From Blautia liquoris (GTDB taxonomy: Bacteria; Bacillota; Clostridia; Lachnospirales; Lachnospiraceae): a DNA stretch of 64,000 nucleotides. This document shows positions 9,134 to 17,859 of this stretch, in pieces. Location of the stretch: NCBI RefSeq assembly GCF_015159595.1, contig NZ_CP063304.1, forward strand, positions 868,001-932,000, given 5' to 3'. A program made the translations under genes and the position numbers. The first letter of the stretch is position 1. Each line of letters opens with the position of its first letter. The notes below the pieces were generated by a model. It was not told the DNA's origin. It was given only the letters and a program-made list of their open reading frames with translations, and did not search any database.

Positions 9134-9155
9134 GAGGGGTATTAGGAAAAGAGAA

Positions 9156-9767
9156 ATGGATAAAAAAGATAAGGTAGCTGAAAAACAAAAAAAATATATA
9201 TATCATTATGAAAAACTTTGTGCCGATCTGAAAGCTCAAAATCGCAAAAAAATAGAAGTCCTTTATTCGGAGACAAAAGCTTCTGTTTTTGGGCTATGCT
9301 GTGCCGCCCCTTTTGTTGCCGCAATTCTTTTTAGCTATTTTTTACTGAATACTAACAATGGAAAACAACACAATATTTTTTATGGCATTATCATACTTAT
9401 TGCCTGTTTTTCCCTATCCATTATTGTCCATGAGGTATTGCATGGTGTCGGATGGTGTATTGCTGGTAAGGTAAGGTGGTCGCATATCCATATTACTTTT
9501 GAAGGTGATATGCCCCTTTGCCATTGTGATGTCCCTCTGAAAGGGAGACAATACCTGGCGGGGGCATTGCTGCCGGTGATACTATTAGGATTTATTCCTG
9601 CGGTTATCGCATTTGCTATTCCCAATATTTTTCTAATGATATTTTCTGTTTTGAGTGTTGTAAGTGCGGGAGGCGATTTGTTACTTTCATTGAGAGTAAT
9701 AAGGCATTGGGATGACATGATAATAGATCACCCAACAGAAGCGGGATTTGTTGCGTTCACGGCCTGA
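9156..9767 (+). CDS. DUF3267-type membrane protein with zincin-like HExxH motif
   Basis: 203 residues. A charged N-terminal stretch of about 45 residues is followed by membrane segments near 48-70, 76-100, 145-165 and 165-185. The second contains HEVLHG (His92, Glu93, His96), the metal-ligand pattern that defines the putative zincin peptidase family DUF3267. A third ligand might lie in the later CHCDVPL or HWDD region. Proteolysis is a family prediction only. It stands alone between a terminator and the convergent Bce-like operon. Confidence 0.75.
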   Translation: MDKKDKVAEKQKKYIYHYEKLCADLKAQNRKKIEVLYSETKASVFGLCCAAPFVAAILFSYFLLNTNNGKQHNIFYGIIILIACFSLSIIVHEVLHGVGWCIAGKVRWSHIHITFEGDMPLCHCDVPLKGRQYLAGALLPVILLGFIPAVIAFAIPNIFLMIFSVLSVVSAGGDLLLSLRVIRHWDDMIIDHPTEAGFVAFTA

Positions 9768-9858
9768 TGGCACAAAAAAGGAATTAATATATAGGAAAAG
9801 CTATAATCATAATAAAGCAGAGGGAAAGATGAGTGTAGGAGAAGGATAACACGATTTT

Positions 9859-10860
9859 CTACAGGGTAAAAATCAATTCAATGCAAAACCCTTTCCCTGT
9901 AGTTGATATCGGGTCCAGTCGGATTTCGATGCAGAGGGCTTCTGCATACTTTTCAACCAGATATAGCCCCATTCCGGTTGCTTTTTGCCTGTCGGGGTGG
10001 TTTCCTGTAAAGCCCTTGTCAAAGATAAATGGTGCATCCTCCGGCGGGATTCCTTTTCCATTATCTGTTACAAAAAGATGTATCTTGTCATCGTTTTGCC
10101 ATGCCGAAAGAGTCACTTCTCCTCTTTCGGGATCCGAATATTTCAAGGCGTTGTTCATAAGCTGGGAAATCATAAACCGCAGCACTTTCTGGTCCGATAT
10201 AAGAGTCAATGGCGGCAGCTTATGATGTACCGCAATGTGGCACTCACCGGACAGAAAAGTATAATCATCAACAATTTCCTGAATGCATAGGTCCAGTCGG
10301 AACTTTGTGAATTTATACTCTTTGTGGTCGACTTGCAGGCGGGCATAATATAGTACAAGATCTATATTGTTGTTTAACTGTCGCTGCACACGATTCATTC
10401 TGGAATAAACGTAAGAACTCATTTCGTCTTTGTGATTGTTTAAGACCAGAGTAGAAAGGGAGAGGGGGGTTTTCACCTCATGTACCCAGCTCTCGATAAA
10501 TTCCTTATAGGATAGCAGTTCTAGTTCCTTTTCATTCACTTGTGATGTCTGAAAGTGCATCTTCTCATACAGAGTTTCAATTGAATTTGTCCAGTTACGC
10601 CCAGTGGCATGCACAAGCTTTTCCTTATTTACTTCATCTGGCATTTCCAGAAAGTTTTCGAAGGCATCTGATATCCTGCGACGATGTCTCGCATCCACGA
10701 TCACAGAGAATGCAAGTGCGATCAGCGTAAAAAGCAGAATCAGCGGGCCAAAACTTTTGACGGCGGATGGCTGCAGCAGCCATATGACAAAGAAAAGCAG
10801 CGAGTCGAAACATAACAGTAATACTGCAAAGTATCCGCAACTTTTTACAAGGCGTTTCAT
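9859..10860 (-). CDS. BceS-type intramembrane-sensing histidine kinase
   Basis: 333 residues with two N-terminal membrane helices (about 8-31 and 38-57) joined by only a few external residues. This is the hallmark of kinases that sense through a partner ABC transporter. The H-box is ESWVHEVKTPLSLSTLVLNN; N box (QLMNNALKYS) and G boxes (TDNGKGIP, GMGLYLVEKYAEAL) are intact. Its start overlaps the regulator stop by 4 bp. It is last in an ATPase-permease-regulator-kinase order on the minus strand and should report transporter activity to the BceR-like regulator. Confidence 0.92.
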   Translation of the reverse strand: MKRLVKSCGYFAVLLLCFDSLLFFVIWLLQPSAVKSFGPLILLFTLIALAFSVIVDARHRRRISDAFENFLEMPDEVNKEKLVHATGRNWTNSIETLYEKMHFQTSQVNEKELELLSYKEFIESWVHEVKTPLSLSTLVLNNHKDEMSSYVYSRMNRVQRQLNNNIDLVLYYARLQVDHKEYKFTKFRLDLCIQEIVDDYTFLSGECHIAVHHKLPPLTLISDQKVLRFMISQLMNNALKYSDPERGEVTLSAWQNDDKIHLFVTDNGKGIPPEDAPFIFDKGFTGNHPDRQKATGMGLYLVEKYAEALCIEIRLDPISTTGKGFCIELIFTL

Positions 10861-11531
10861 ATATGTTCTACCTCCAGACAGTAGCCTTGTCCGCGGACGG
10901 TCCTGATAACTTGACTGAGGCCGACTAGTGACAGCTTTTTTCGAAGACGCGTGATGTTCACCGGGACAATATTTTCATCGACAAATTCTTCTGTGTTCCA
11001 CACGAAAGAAAAGATTTCGCTGTGTGATACAGTCAGAGGATATTTTTCCATCAACAGGCGCAGAATCTTTCCCTCAGTTTCCGGCAATATCAAAGACTGT
11101 CTTCTCCACACTAATTTGTAGGTATCCGTATCTAGTGCAAGTGTTTTGACTTGGATCAGGCTGCCTATTTTCTGATAGATCTGCAAAAGTCTGTCCGCAC
11201 GGGCGAGCAATTTGTCTGGATGGCATGGCTTGATCAGAAAATCATCAGCGCCAAGTTCTAGCCCGTTAAGCTCATCTGAGAGTGTATCCCTTGCCGTCAA
11301 GATCAATATGGGAAATGAGGCTCTGCATTTCAGCTCTTTGCACAGTTCAAATCCCGATTTATTTGGCAGATTAATGTCCAGTATCAATAGATTTGGTGCT
11401 GCGTCAAGAATCTGCTGTTTGGCAGTTTCAAAGGAAGAGATACCAAAGACTTGGTATCCCCTCTTTTGAAAGGTCAGCATAAGTTCTTCACGTAGATAAA
11501 TATCATCTTCAGCAATAAGAACTCTTGTCAA
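10857..11531 (-). CDS. BceR-type response regulator
   Basis: 224 residues with a receiver domain (AEDDIYLREEL, LLILDINLPNKSG with the acceptor Asp near residue 51, ILTARD, KPCHPDKLLAR) and a C-terminal winged helix ending IRTVRGQGYCLEVEHI. It overlaps the permease stop by 4 bp and the kinase start by 4 bp, so expression is tightly coupled. It probably activates the transporter promoter through the inverted repeat at 14393-14409. Confidence 0.92.
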   Translation of the reverse strand: MTRVLIAEDDIYLREELMLTFQKRGYQVFGISSFETAKQQILDAAPNLLILDINLPNKSGFELCKELKCRASFPILILTARDTLSDELNGLELGADDFLIKPCHPDKLLARADRLLQIYQKIGSLIQVKTLALDTDTYKLVWRRQSLILPETEGKILRLLMEKYPLTVSHSEIFSFVWNTEEFVDENIVPVNITRLRKKLSLVGLSQVIRTVRGQGYCLEVEHI

Positions 11532-13543
11532 GTGGCATCCCTTCTTTCTTCTGTTTCGAGTGAATATATTTCGCGGCAGGCTGTTCTGGTCACGATTTTA
11601 ATGTAGATAATTTCTATTATTATAAAGACTGTAAGCACAATTAGTGCATAAGTCGTGACGGTGTGGATTGATGTCTCAGCCGGGAGTCTTGTAAGACCGG
11701 AAAACATGGAGCAGACGGCAGCAACACTGCTGATTGCTGCAACACCGAGGACAAGTGAGAAGAAGACGGTAATCTGTTTTTTTACACTGTCACAAAGTTC
11801 TCTGATCCCGGTTCCGAGCATAAGAAGAGTCAGGTATCTGTGTTTATTCTGCCGCTGCCAAATCAGATACTTTAATCCGATGACTGTATTGGCGATCAAC
11901 AGAAATAAGATTCCAAGATAAATCGTCAGATAGCTTGCGGATACCGTGTAGAACAGATTGCGTCCAATGCCAGACAGGTAACTGTCGTATTTAAGGCCAG
12001 TCTTGGAAAGAATGCTGTCCATCTTTTGAATTGCCTGCATCAGCCCCATTTGATTGATTATCTCATCTTTCAGTGTGATATTTGTGCAGAAAGGGTCAGG
12101 CTCTGTTGCCAGCTTTGAAAATAATTCGTCCGGAACGATCAGGGCTGTGGAAAGAGTGATCGCACGGTCAGCTACGATATTATCATGACACAGTTTAGAA
12201 AGCAAGGAGTAATTTGTCCCGTTAATCTTGATTGAAACACCTTTTTTAAGGGCACTGTCAAGGGTAGAGAATGTATATCCATCGTTCATTGAAGAGAATA
12301 GAGCAGTCTGCCCCTCTGACAGTTCAAGTTTCTTTTTACCCATCGCCTGCATCAAATCATTGTAGGATCCCTCCGAAATCACACGTTCACAAGAAAGATA
12401 TTCGGCAATATTTCCACCTCTTTCAACTTCACGCAGCGTTTTTGCCAGCTCGTCGGTATTGATTTTTGCATCTGTTCGGGAAAGATAGATGGGATATGAA
12501 GTTTTGACTATGTCCCGGATCTCTTTTTCGTCTAAGAGATGATGGATTTCTTGTTCATTTCCAAAAACCGAAAAATCGGTAGAACGGGTCTCTCTTGCAT
12601 TTCCATGGCCAAGGGAAATACCATAAGAGACACAAGAAAGCGCCAGCAGCAAGAGCAGTGAAGAGATTGCCAGTGTTGAATATTGATGCAGTACATTTTC
12701 CTGAAGTTGTCTGCCAGTGAAAGTTGCAAGGCCTTTCGCGCCAGGGCGTTTCCTGCGTATTCTTTTTCCCAGGACTTCCCCTAATCCACGATATAATAAA
12801 AAGGTTCCGACAATTCCGGAAAAAAGTAAGAGAGGTGTCGCGTAATTTAAATCCATCAGGTGGAAGAGGCCAAGGTAATATGCAAAAAGCAGTAGGACAA
12901 CTCCAAGAATAAAAGAAATAGTGCTCTTTGTATTTGACATTTCCAGCTGTGTTTTAACAGAATCACTGTGCAGCAGCTCAGCTGGTTCCGTATGAGCGAG
13001 GGAAATACACAGGATGATTAAAGAGAGAAGCTGGACGAGGATATAGCCGCCGATCGTCCAAAGAATAGCTCCGGGTGACAGTGTGAAATGGTGTCCGATA
13101 ATACCGAGTCCTACAAGCTTTACTGTTACCAAACTGATGATCTCTGTCAGAAAAAGAGCTGCAGGGAGCCCGACCAGCAGCGAGAGCAGACTATTCCAGA
13201 GTGTTTCACCAAAAAGCATTGAAAATAGCCGGCTGCGTTTCATGCCGAGCATCAGATACATGCCAAATTCCTTACGCCGGTTGTCCGTCTGATATTTACA
13301 GGCAAAATACACTAGAAAGAAGACAAAAAACAATGACAGTATATATACTGCCGGGAGCAGCAACATGAGTTTGTGTACCGCATCGCCTTCAATCGTGGCT
13401 AGGAAACGCATGACATCCTGCTCTCCAAGAGACAGAAGCGTATAAAAAGCAACGATGGCGATCACCAGGGATCCGAAAAACAGACCGTTTCCCTTTCGGT
13501 TTTTGGCAGCATTTCGATAAACCTGTTTAAAGAACATTTGCAC
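11528..13543 (-). CDS. BceB-type ABC permease for antimicrobial peptide resistance
   Basis: 671 residues, the normal size for the family. Ten membrane helices are expected, and a large external domain of about 200 residues (roughly 310-530) lies between helices 7 and 8. The region KEFGMYLMLGMKRSRLFSML is the FtsX core motif. The permease start overlaps the ATPase gene by 17 bp. Together with the ATPase it should free lipid II-cycle intermediates from peptides such as bacitracin, nisin-like lantibiotics or defensins, and signal to the kinase. The exact peptide cannot be predicted. Confidence 0.92.
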   Translation of the reverse strand: MQMFFKQVYRNAAKNRKGNGLFFGSLVIAIVAFYTLLSLGEQDVMRFLATIEGDAVHKLMLLLPAVYILSLFFVFFLVYFACKYQTDNRRKEFGMYLMLGMKRSRLFSMLFGETLWNSLLSLLVGLPAALFLTEIISLVTVKLVGLGIIGHHFTLSPGAILWTIGGYILVQLLSLIILCISLAHTEPAELLHSDSVKTQLEMSNTKSTISFILGVVLLLFAYYLGLFHLMDLNYATPLLLFSGIVGTFLLYRGLGEVLGKRIRRKRPGAKGLATFTGRQLQENVLHQYSTLAISSLLLLLALSCVSYGISLGHGNARETRSTDFSVFGNEQEIHHLLDEKEIRDIVKTSYPIYLSRTDAKINTDELAKTLREVERGGNIAEYLSCERVISEGSYNDLMQAMGKKKLELSEGQTALFSSMNDGYTFSTLDSALKKGVSIKINGTNYSLLSKLCHDNIVADRAITLSTALIVPDELFSKLATEPDPFCTNITLKDEIINQMGLMQAIQKMDSILSKTGLKYDSYLSGIGRNLFYTVSASYLTIYLGILFLLIANTVIGLKYLIWQRQNKHRYLTLLMLGTGIRELCDSVKKQITVFFSLVLGVAAISSVAAVCSMFSGLTRLPAETSIHTVTTYALIVLTVFIIIEIIYIKIVTRTACREIYSLETEERRDAT

Positions 13544-14306
13544 TGCCTCCTCCCAATTGTGCCATAACCGTCACGATTCGTTCATAGAAGTCTGCTGTGG
13601 ACTCCGTTTTTGTATTTCGGCGAATTTCGTGAAAAAGTTTACCATCTTGAATAAATAAGATGCGGGTGCAGTAACTTGCCGCATTGGCATCGTGGGTCAC
13701 CAGCATGATGGTTTTGTCCAGTTCCCAGTTGATTTCAGCAAGCTTATCCATCAGTGTTTTTGAATTTTGGCTGTCGAGAGCACCGGTAGGTTCATCTGCA
13801 AGCACAATATCCGGGTTTGAAATCAGTGCCCTTGCCGCGGCTGTCCGTTGTTTCTGCCCGCCGGACATCTGTGATGGGAATTTATCAAGAACATCTGTGA
13901 TTTCCAGTTTTGAGGCGATGTCTTGTATTTTACTTTCGGCTTTCTTTTCTGTAATACCATGAAGGGATAGTGGAAGAACAATATTTTCTCTTGCAGTCAT
14001 ATTGTCAAGCAGTTCGAATTCCTGGAATAAGTATCCGATTTCCCTACCACGATAGTCGGACAGCTGCGTTCCATGAAACTTTGATAAATCCTGTCCATGC
14101 AAGATAATCCTGCCGGAACTCGGAGTAGTCATGGTGGCGATACAATTTAAAAGGGTTGTTTTCCCGGAGCCGCTAGCCCCCATAATTCCCAGAAATTCAC
14201 CCTTTAAAACATCGAAGGTGATTCCGCGCAGAGCCTCTGTCTTATTCGAGGCTTTTCCATAAGTCTTACTCAGATTTTCTACTTGTAGAATTCGTTCAGT
14301 ATCCAT
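13527..14306 (-). CDS. BceA-type ABC ATPase
   Basis: 259 residues with Walker A GASGSGKTTLLNCIATM, Q-loop LFQEFELLDNMTARENI, signature MSGGQKQRTAAARAL, Walker B IVLADEPTGALDS and switch His in MLVTHDANAASYC. It is first in the four-gene minus-strand operon, preceded by AGGAGG about 7 bp before the ATG. It supplies energy for the permease encoded next, with which it overlaps. Confidence 0.94.
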   Translation of the reverse strand: MDTERILQVENLSKTYGKASNKTEALRGITFDVLKGEFLGIMGASGSGKTTLLNCIATMTTPSSGRIILHGQDLSKFHGTQLSDYRGREIGYLFQEFELLDNMTARENIVLPLSLHGITEKKAESKIQDIASKLEITDVLDKFPSQMSGGQKQRTAAARALISNPDIVLADEPTGALDSQNSKTLMDKLAEINWELDKTIMLVTHDANAASYCTRILFIQDGKLFHEIRRNTKTESTADFYERIVTVMAQLGGGSANVL

Positions 14307-14329
14307 TTTTTCCTCCTCATTCTATGATT

Positions 14330-14409
14330 CCTTTGGAGCCGCTGCTTTGCATTTCATAATTTAAGTATAAGAGAGAATGAGACAGAAAGCTACTTACAGT
14401 TGATGTAAG
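14330..14409 (-). promoter_or_regulatory. Promoter region with BceR-like inverted repeat
   Basis: CTTACA and TGTAAG form an inverted repeat with a 5-bp spacer at 14393-14409, about 90 bp before the ATPase start. Reported BceR-type sites have the form TNACA-N4-TGTAA; here the spacer is one base longer. On the minus strand a TATACT -10 candidate follows near 14364-14369 with no good -35, as expected of an activated promoter. Regulation is inferred. Confidence 0.5.
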
Positions 14410-14484
14410 GTGAAGAAATTTGCGTAACAACTGGAACCGTACTAACGGTATATTCCTTTGTCATCTATAAAAAGAAAAGCTGAC

Positions 14485-16323
14485 TTATTTGTTGTTCATG
14501 TATCTCCATAACGTTGTCCGGCTGATTCCGAGCCTTTTGGCGGCGGCTGTCTGATTGCCGTCACAGGTATGAAGAACATGCTGCACAATGTCTTTATTGA
14601 TGGCATTCAGATTTTGATTTAAATTCAGGGTGAAACTGTTCTCAGGAGAAACAGCGTCATTTTCAGCGGGAGAGGGGGAGGTTTTCTTATGTCTGAAAGC
14701 ATAAGGAGAAGACAAAACAAGGCCGGATTCCTCTTTCAACAATTCCCTGATCGTTTCTGCTTTTATGTATGGAGTATCTGTCTTTAACACTGCCTCCTTT
14801 ATGATGCGTTTGAACTGTGTATAGTTATAGGGATAATCATAAGTTTCAAGTAGTTTTATGGCCTCATTTTCCAGTCCGACGACCTGTTTTCCCAGTGTTC
14901 GATCCAGGGTATTAATATAAAGCCCGGCAGAGGAAGCAATATCGTATTTTCTCTCGCGCATAGGCTTCATGGGAATTACGATAAGGTCCATAGCATTGAT
15001 ATATCGTATGGCGGTATGCATCACCCCATCGCCGGCGGACTGGGTACAAGAAAAAATCAGATGGTTGCGCACGTGTACATTCGAATCTAAGATCACAGAG
15101 AGAAGCTTCTTCTGCCGTTCTTCCGATAAGCGATCGATATTGGAGATGTAGATTGTGTTGCCGTTGTCCGTAAGCGGTGACTGATAATGATTGATGATAA
15201 AGTTCCAGCTTCTGTCATTAATAAATGAGCAGTTTATAACATAGAGTGGATGATCTCGAAAATCACTCATCGAGTAATAAAGGAAGGCAGCTCTGTCTTT
15301 TCCGGTACCAGTTTCTCCGGTAATCATGATTCCTGTATCTGAGTCTCCGGCTGCCTTTGCATCTTCTATAATTTCCCGGCCCATTTTTGTGTTGCTGTAA
15401 AAACTGTTGGTGAAATGATCTTTGGCCTCTTTTTTGTCCATGATGGTAATACCATATTTGGAGTACGTCAGGGGGATTTTGGATGATGTAAGCTGAAAGA
15501 TGATATACGAGTGTGAGCTATCACCGGATAAAGTGGATTGTACAAAATACATCTGATTTTCTATACGGATGAAAAAAGAATGGTTGGCAGTCTGAGGAGA
15601 AAGTTCCGACTCGTCTGACAATTTTTTACAGATCAAAGAAGTTTGACCAGGTTCAAAAGTTGAGAAGAGGCATTGATCATTCCTATCCAAGACAAGGTAA
15701 TCACTACTGCTGTTTTTTAACACGTGCCTCATAAGCTTTGCGTTTTGGTTTATCTCAAAATTCCTTTCATATTCGTCTATTGCATGATCAACAGAAGTTT
15801 TCAGACTTTCCATACTGGAGGTCAAAAGTATCGGTGTGATTCCAATCATTTTTGCATAATCATAGGGAACAGTATCGCAGATTACAGTTTCATAGTCCAG
15901 CTTTTTCAACTTATCCAGGAGCACAGTGGCTTCTGACGAAGTACTGATAGAGAAAATGTCAATCGGGGTTTGGAGCAGATCGCATAAAGTCTGCGCGATG
16001 TCAGTAAGGGAATGAAACCCGATAAATGCAAAACGGGTATGGGTCTGCTCTGCCATTTTGATACACCTGAGGACATCATAATAATCAATTTTAATATCAG
16101 TCACCGGAATCGGCACAGCATTAGAAATCATAGCGGCAGTATTCGCCCTCGAGATAATCAGATCGTATTCCATAAAATATTCTTGTGCAATAGACACGCC
16201 TTTTTCCATGTTTCCAAACATAGCGGTTAATTTTATATCCTGTCTCTGCTCTTCATATTGTCTCATCAGGGCTGCGAGTCCTTCATAAGGAGCGATTCCC
16301 AATATTTTAATTTTTTTGTCCAT
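14485..16323 (-). CDS. PrpR-like transcriptional regulator lacking a visible GAFTGA motif
   Basis: 612 residues. Residues about 1-190 match the PrpR-type N-terminal sensor domain (EYDLIISRANTAAMI, VICDTVPYDYAKM), which in relatives binds a small carboxylate. A PAS-like stretch is at about 195-300. The AAA+ region has Walker A GETGTGKD at 336-343. The place of the GAFTGA loop reads INCSFINDRSWNFIINHY, and Walker B is weakened to IYISNIDRL. A Fis-type helix-turn-helix ends the protein (GNQTAAAKRLGISRTTLWRY). GAFTGA contacts sigma-54, so this protein may act without it. It is divergent from the larA operon and most likely controls it, sensing a hydroxy or keto acid. Confidence 0.8.
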   Translation of the reverse strand: MDKKIKILGIAPYEGLAALMRQYEEQRQDIKLTAMFGNMEKGVSIAQEYFMEYDLIISRANTAAMISNAVPIPVTDIKIDYYDVLRCIKMAEQTHTRFAFIGFHSLTDIAQTLCDLLQTPIDIFSISTSSEATVLLDKLKKLDYETVICDTVPYDYAKMIGITPILLTSSMESLKTSVDHAIDEYERNFEINQNAKLMRHVLKNSSSDYLVLDRNDQCLFSTFEPGQTSLICKKLSDESELSPQTANHSFFIRIENQMYFVQSTLSGDSSHSYIIFQLTSSKIPLTYSKYGITIMDKKEAKDHFTNSFYSNTKMGREIIEDAKAAGDSDTGIMITGETGTGKDRAAFLYYSMSDFRDHPLYVINCSFINDRSWNFIINHYQSPLTDNGNTIYISNIDRLSEERQKKLLSVILDSNVHVRNHLIFSCTQSAGDGVMHTAIRYINAMDLIVIPMKPMRERKYDIASSAGLYINTLDRTLGKQVVGLENEAIKLLETYDYPYNYTQFKRIIKEAVLKTDTPYIKAETIRELLKEESGLVLSSPYAFRHKKTSPSPAENDAVSPENSFTLNLNQNLNAINKDIVQHVLHTCDGNQTAAAKRLGISRTTLWRYMNNK

Positions 16324-16337
16324 ATATTCCTCCGGAT

Positions 16338-16467
16338 TGTTTCAAAATTAAACATATTATATACGGAAAGAGTTGAAAAGTAAAGGGCATTTCTTTATGA
16401 TTATAAGTGAAAGGATAAAAGTGTTTCAAAAGTGAATAACGAACAAAGCTGCCTGCCCTGATCAGGG
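16338..16467. promoter_or_regulatory. Divergent regulatory region between the PrpR-like regulator and the larA operon
   Basis: The 10-mer TGTTTCAAAA occurs twice in the same orientation, at 16338-16347 and 16422-16431. A perfect 12-bp palindrome CCCTGATCAGGG is at 16456-16467. No -24/-12 (TGGCAC-N5-TTGC) pattern was found, in line with the missing GAFTGA motif of the regulator. These are candidate operators only. Confidence 0.35.
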
Positions 16468-16562
16468 AAAGATGTAGCCGGTTTGTGTGTATTTCACTGG
16501 AAGAAAACGGGCACACTATGAATTGATGTGTGAGAGAAGATGAAAGACAGGAGGAGTATGTG

Positions 16563-17840
16563 ATGAAAGAATTTTTATTACCCTATGGAAAGGGAACATT
16601 GAAAGCGGAGATAGAAGAGGATCATCTGGCAGGGGTTCTGCAGTCAGAACTTCACAGCTATCAAGCATCTGAGAGTGGTGCCGAGCTTGTACAGGATGCA
16701 TTGGAACATCCGATCGGTACACCCAGACTCTGTGATATGGCGGAGGGAAAGAAGAAGATTGTGGTCATTTCATCGGACCATACCAGACCGGTTCCGAGTC
16801 ATATTATTATGCCACTGCTTCTTGCGGAGATCAGAAAAGAAAATCCGGATGCGGATATCACCATTTTGGTTTCCACAGGACTGCACAGAGGGACAACAAA
16901 AGATGAATTGAGATCGAAATATGGTTCCGATATTGTTGACCATGAAAAGATTATTGTTCATGATTGTGATGACAAGGATAACATGGTTTATATCGGAAAA
17001 CTCCCGTCCGGTGGAAATATCATCTTAAACAGACTGGCTGCAGAGGCAGACCTGCTTGTGGCGGAGGGATTTATTGAGCCGCATTTCTTTGCCGGATTTT
17101 CAGGCGGAAGAAAGAGTGTGCTTCCCGGGGTTGCAAGCCGTGAAACTGTGATGTACAACCATAATTCCGGTTTTATAGCAGATCCGCATGCCAGAACAGG
17201 TGTTATCGAAGGAAATCCGATACACAAAGATATGTTGTATGCGGCGAGAGCGGCAAGACTGGACTTTATTATCAATGTTGTGATTGATTCAAAACATGAT
17301 CCGATCTATGCGGTGGCCGGCGACTGTGACCTTGCACATATACAGGGACGTGAATTTCTTGTTTCCAAGTGCCAAGTAGATGCGGTCCCTGCTGATATTG
17401 TGATCTCGACGAACGGCGGATACCCGCTGGACCAGAATATGTATCAGTCTGTGAAAGGAATGACCGCTGCAGAGGCAACGGTAAAAAAAGGCGGAGTGAT
17501 TATTATGCTGTCGAAGGCCGAGGATGGAGATGGTGGAAAGTCATTTCACGAGACATTCCGCGATGAGAGGGATCTAAACCGCATGATGCAGACCTTCCTT
17601 GACAGAAAGCCTGAGGAGACGATTGTTGATCAGTGGCAGTCTCAGATTTTTGCAAGACTTCTGCTAAAAGCAACGGTTATCTATGTTTCATCCTGTGATG
17701 ACCAGCTGGTTGATGATCTTCATATGATTCCGGCACACAGTATGGAAGAGGCTATGGAAAAAGCTAAATCGATTGTTTCAAAAGATGACTATCAGGTAAC
17801 GGTTATTCCAGATGGGGTATCTGTAATTGTAAAAGAGTGA
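16563..17840 (+). CDS. larA: LarA-family nickel-dependent 2-hydroxyacid racemase/epimerase
   Basis: 425 residues from ATG 16563, chosen for the GGAGG at 16550-16554; the frame extends upstream without a start context. Every residue known from Lactobacillus plantarum LarA is at the same number: Arg75 (DHTRPVP), His108 (GLHRG), His174 and Lys184 (EPHFFAGFSGGRKSVLPG), His200 (MYNH), and the Gln/Lys pair in YQSVKG. Lys184 and the histidines bind the nickel-pincer cofactor, so the enzyme should be active if the cell makes the cofactor; larB, larC and larE are not in the window. LarA homologues act on lactate, malate, hydroxyglutarate, phenyllactate or gluconate. The adjacent glycerate kinase and KdgT-like permease point to a sugar acid or glycerate rather than lactate. 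Confidence 0.9.
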   Translation: MKEFLLPYGKGTLKAEIEEDHLAGVLQSELHSYQASESGAELVQDALEHPIGTPRLCDMAEGKKKIVVISSDHTRPVPSHIIMPLLLAEIRKENPDADITILVSTGLHRGTTKDELRSKYGSDIVDHEKIIVHDCDDKDNMVYIGKLPSGGNIILNRLAAEADLLVAEGFIEPHFFAGFSGGRKSVLPGVASRETVMYNHNSGFIADPHARTGVIEGNPIHKDMLYAARAARLDFIINVVIDSKHDPIYAVAGDCDLAHIQGREFLVSKCQVDAVPADIVISTNGGYPLDQNMYQSVKGMTAAEATVKKGGVIIMLSKAEDGDGGKSFHETFRDERDLNRMMQTFLDRKPEETIVDQWQSQIFARLLLKATVIYVSSCDDQLVDDLHMIPAHSMEEAMEKAKSIVSKDDYQVTVIPDGVSVIVKE

Positions 17841-17859
17841 AAATGAGGGGAGGCTATGC

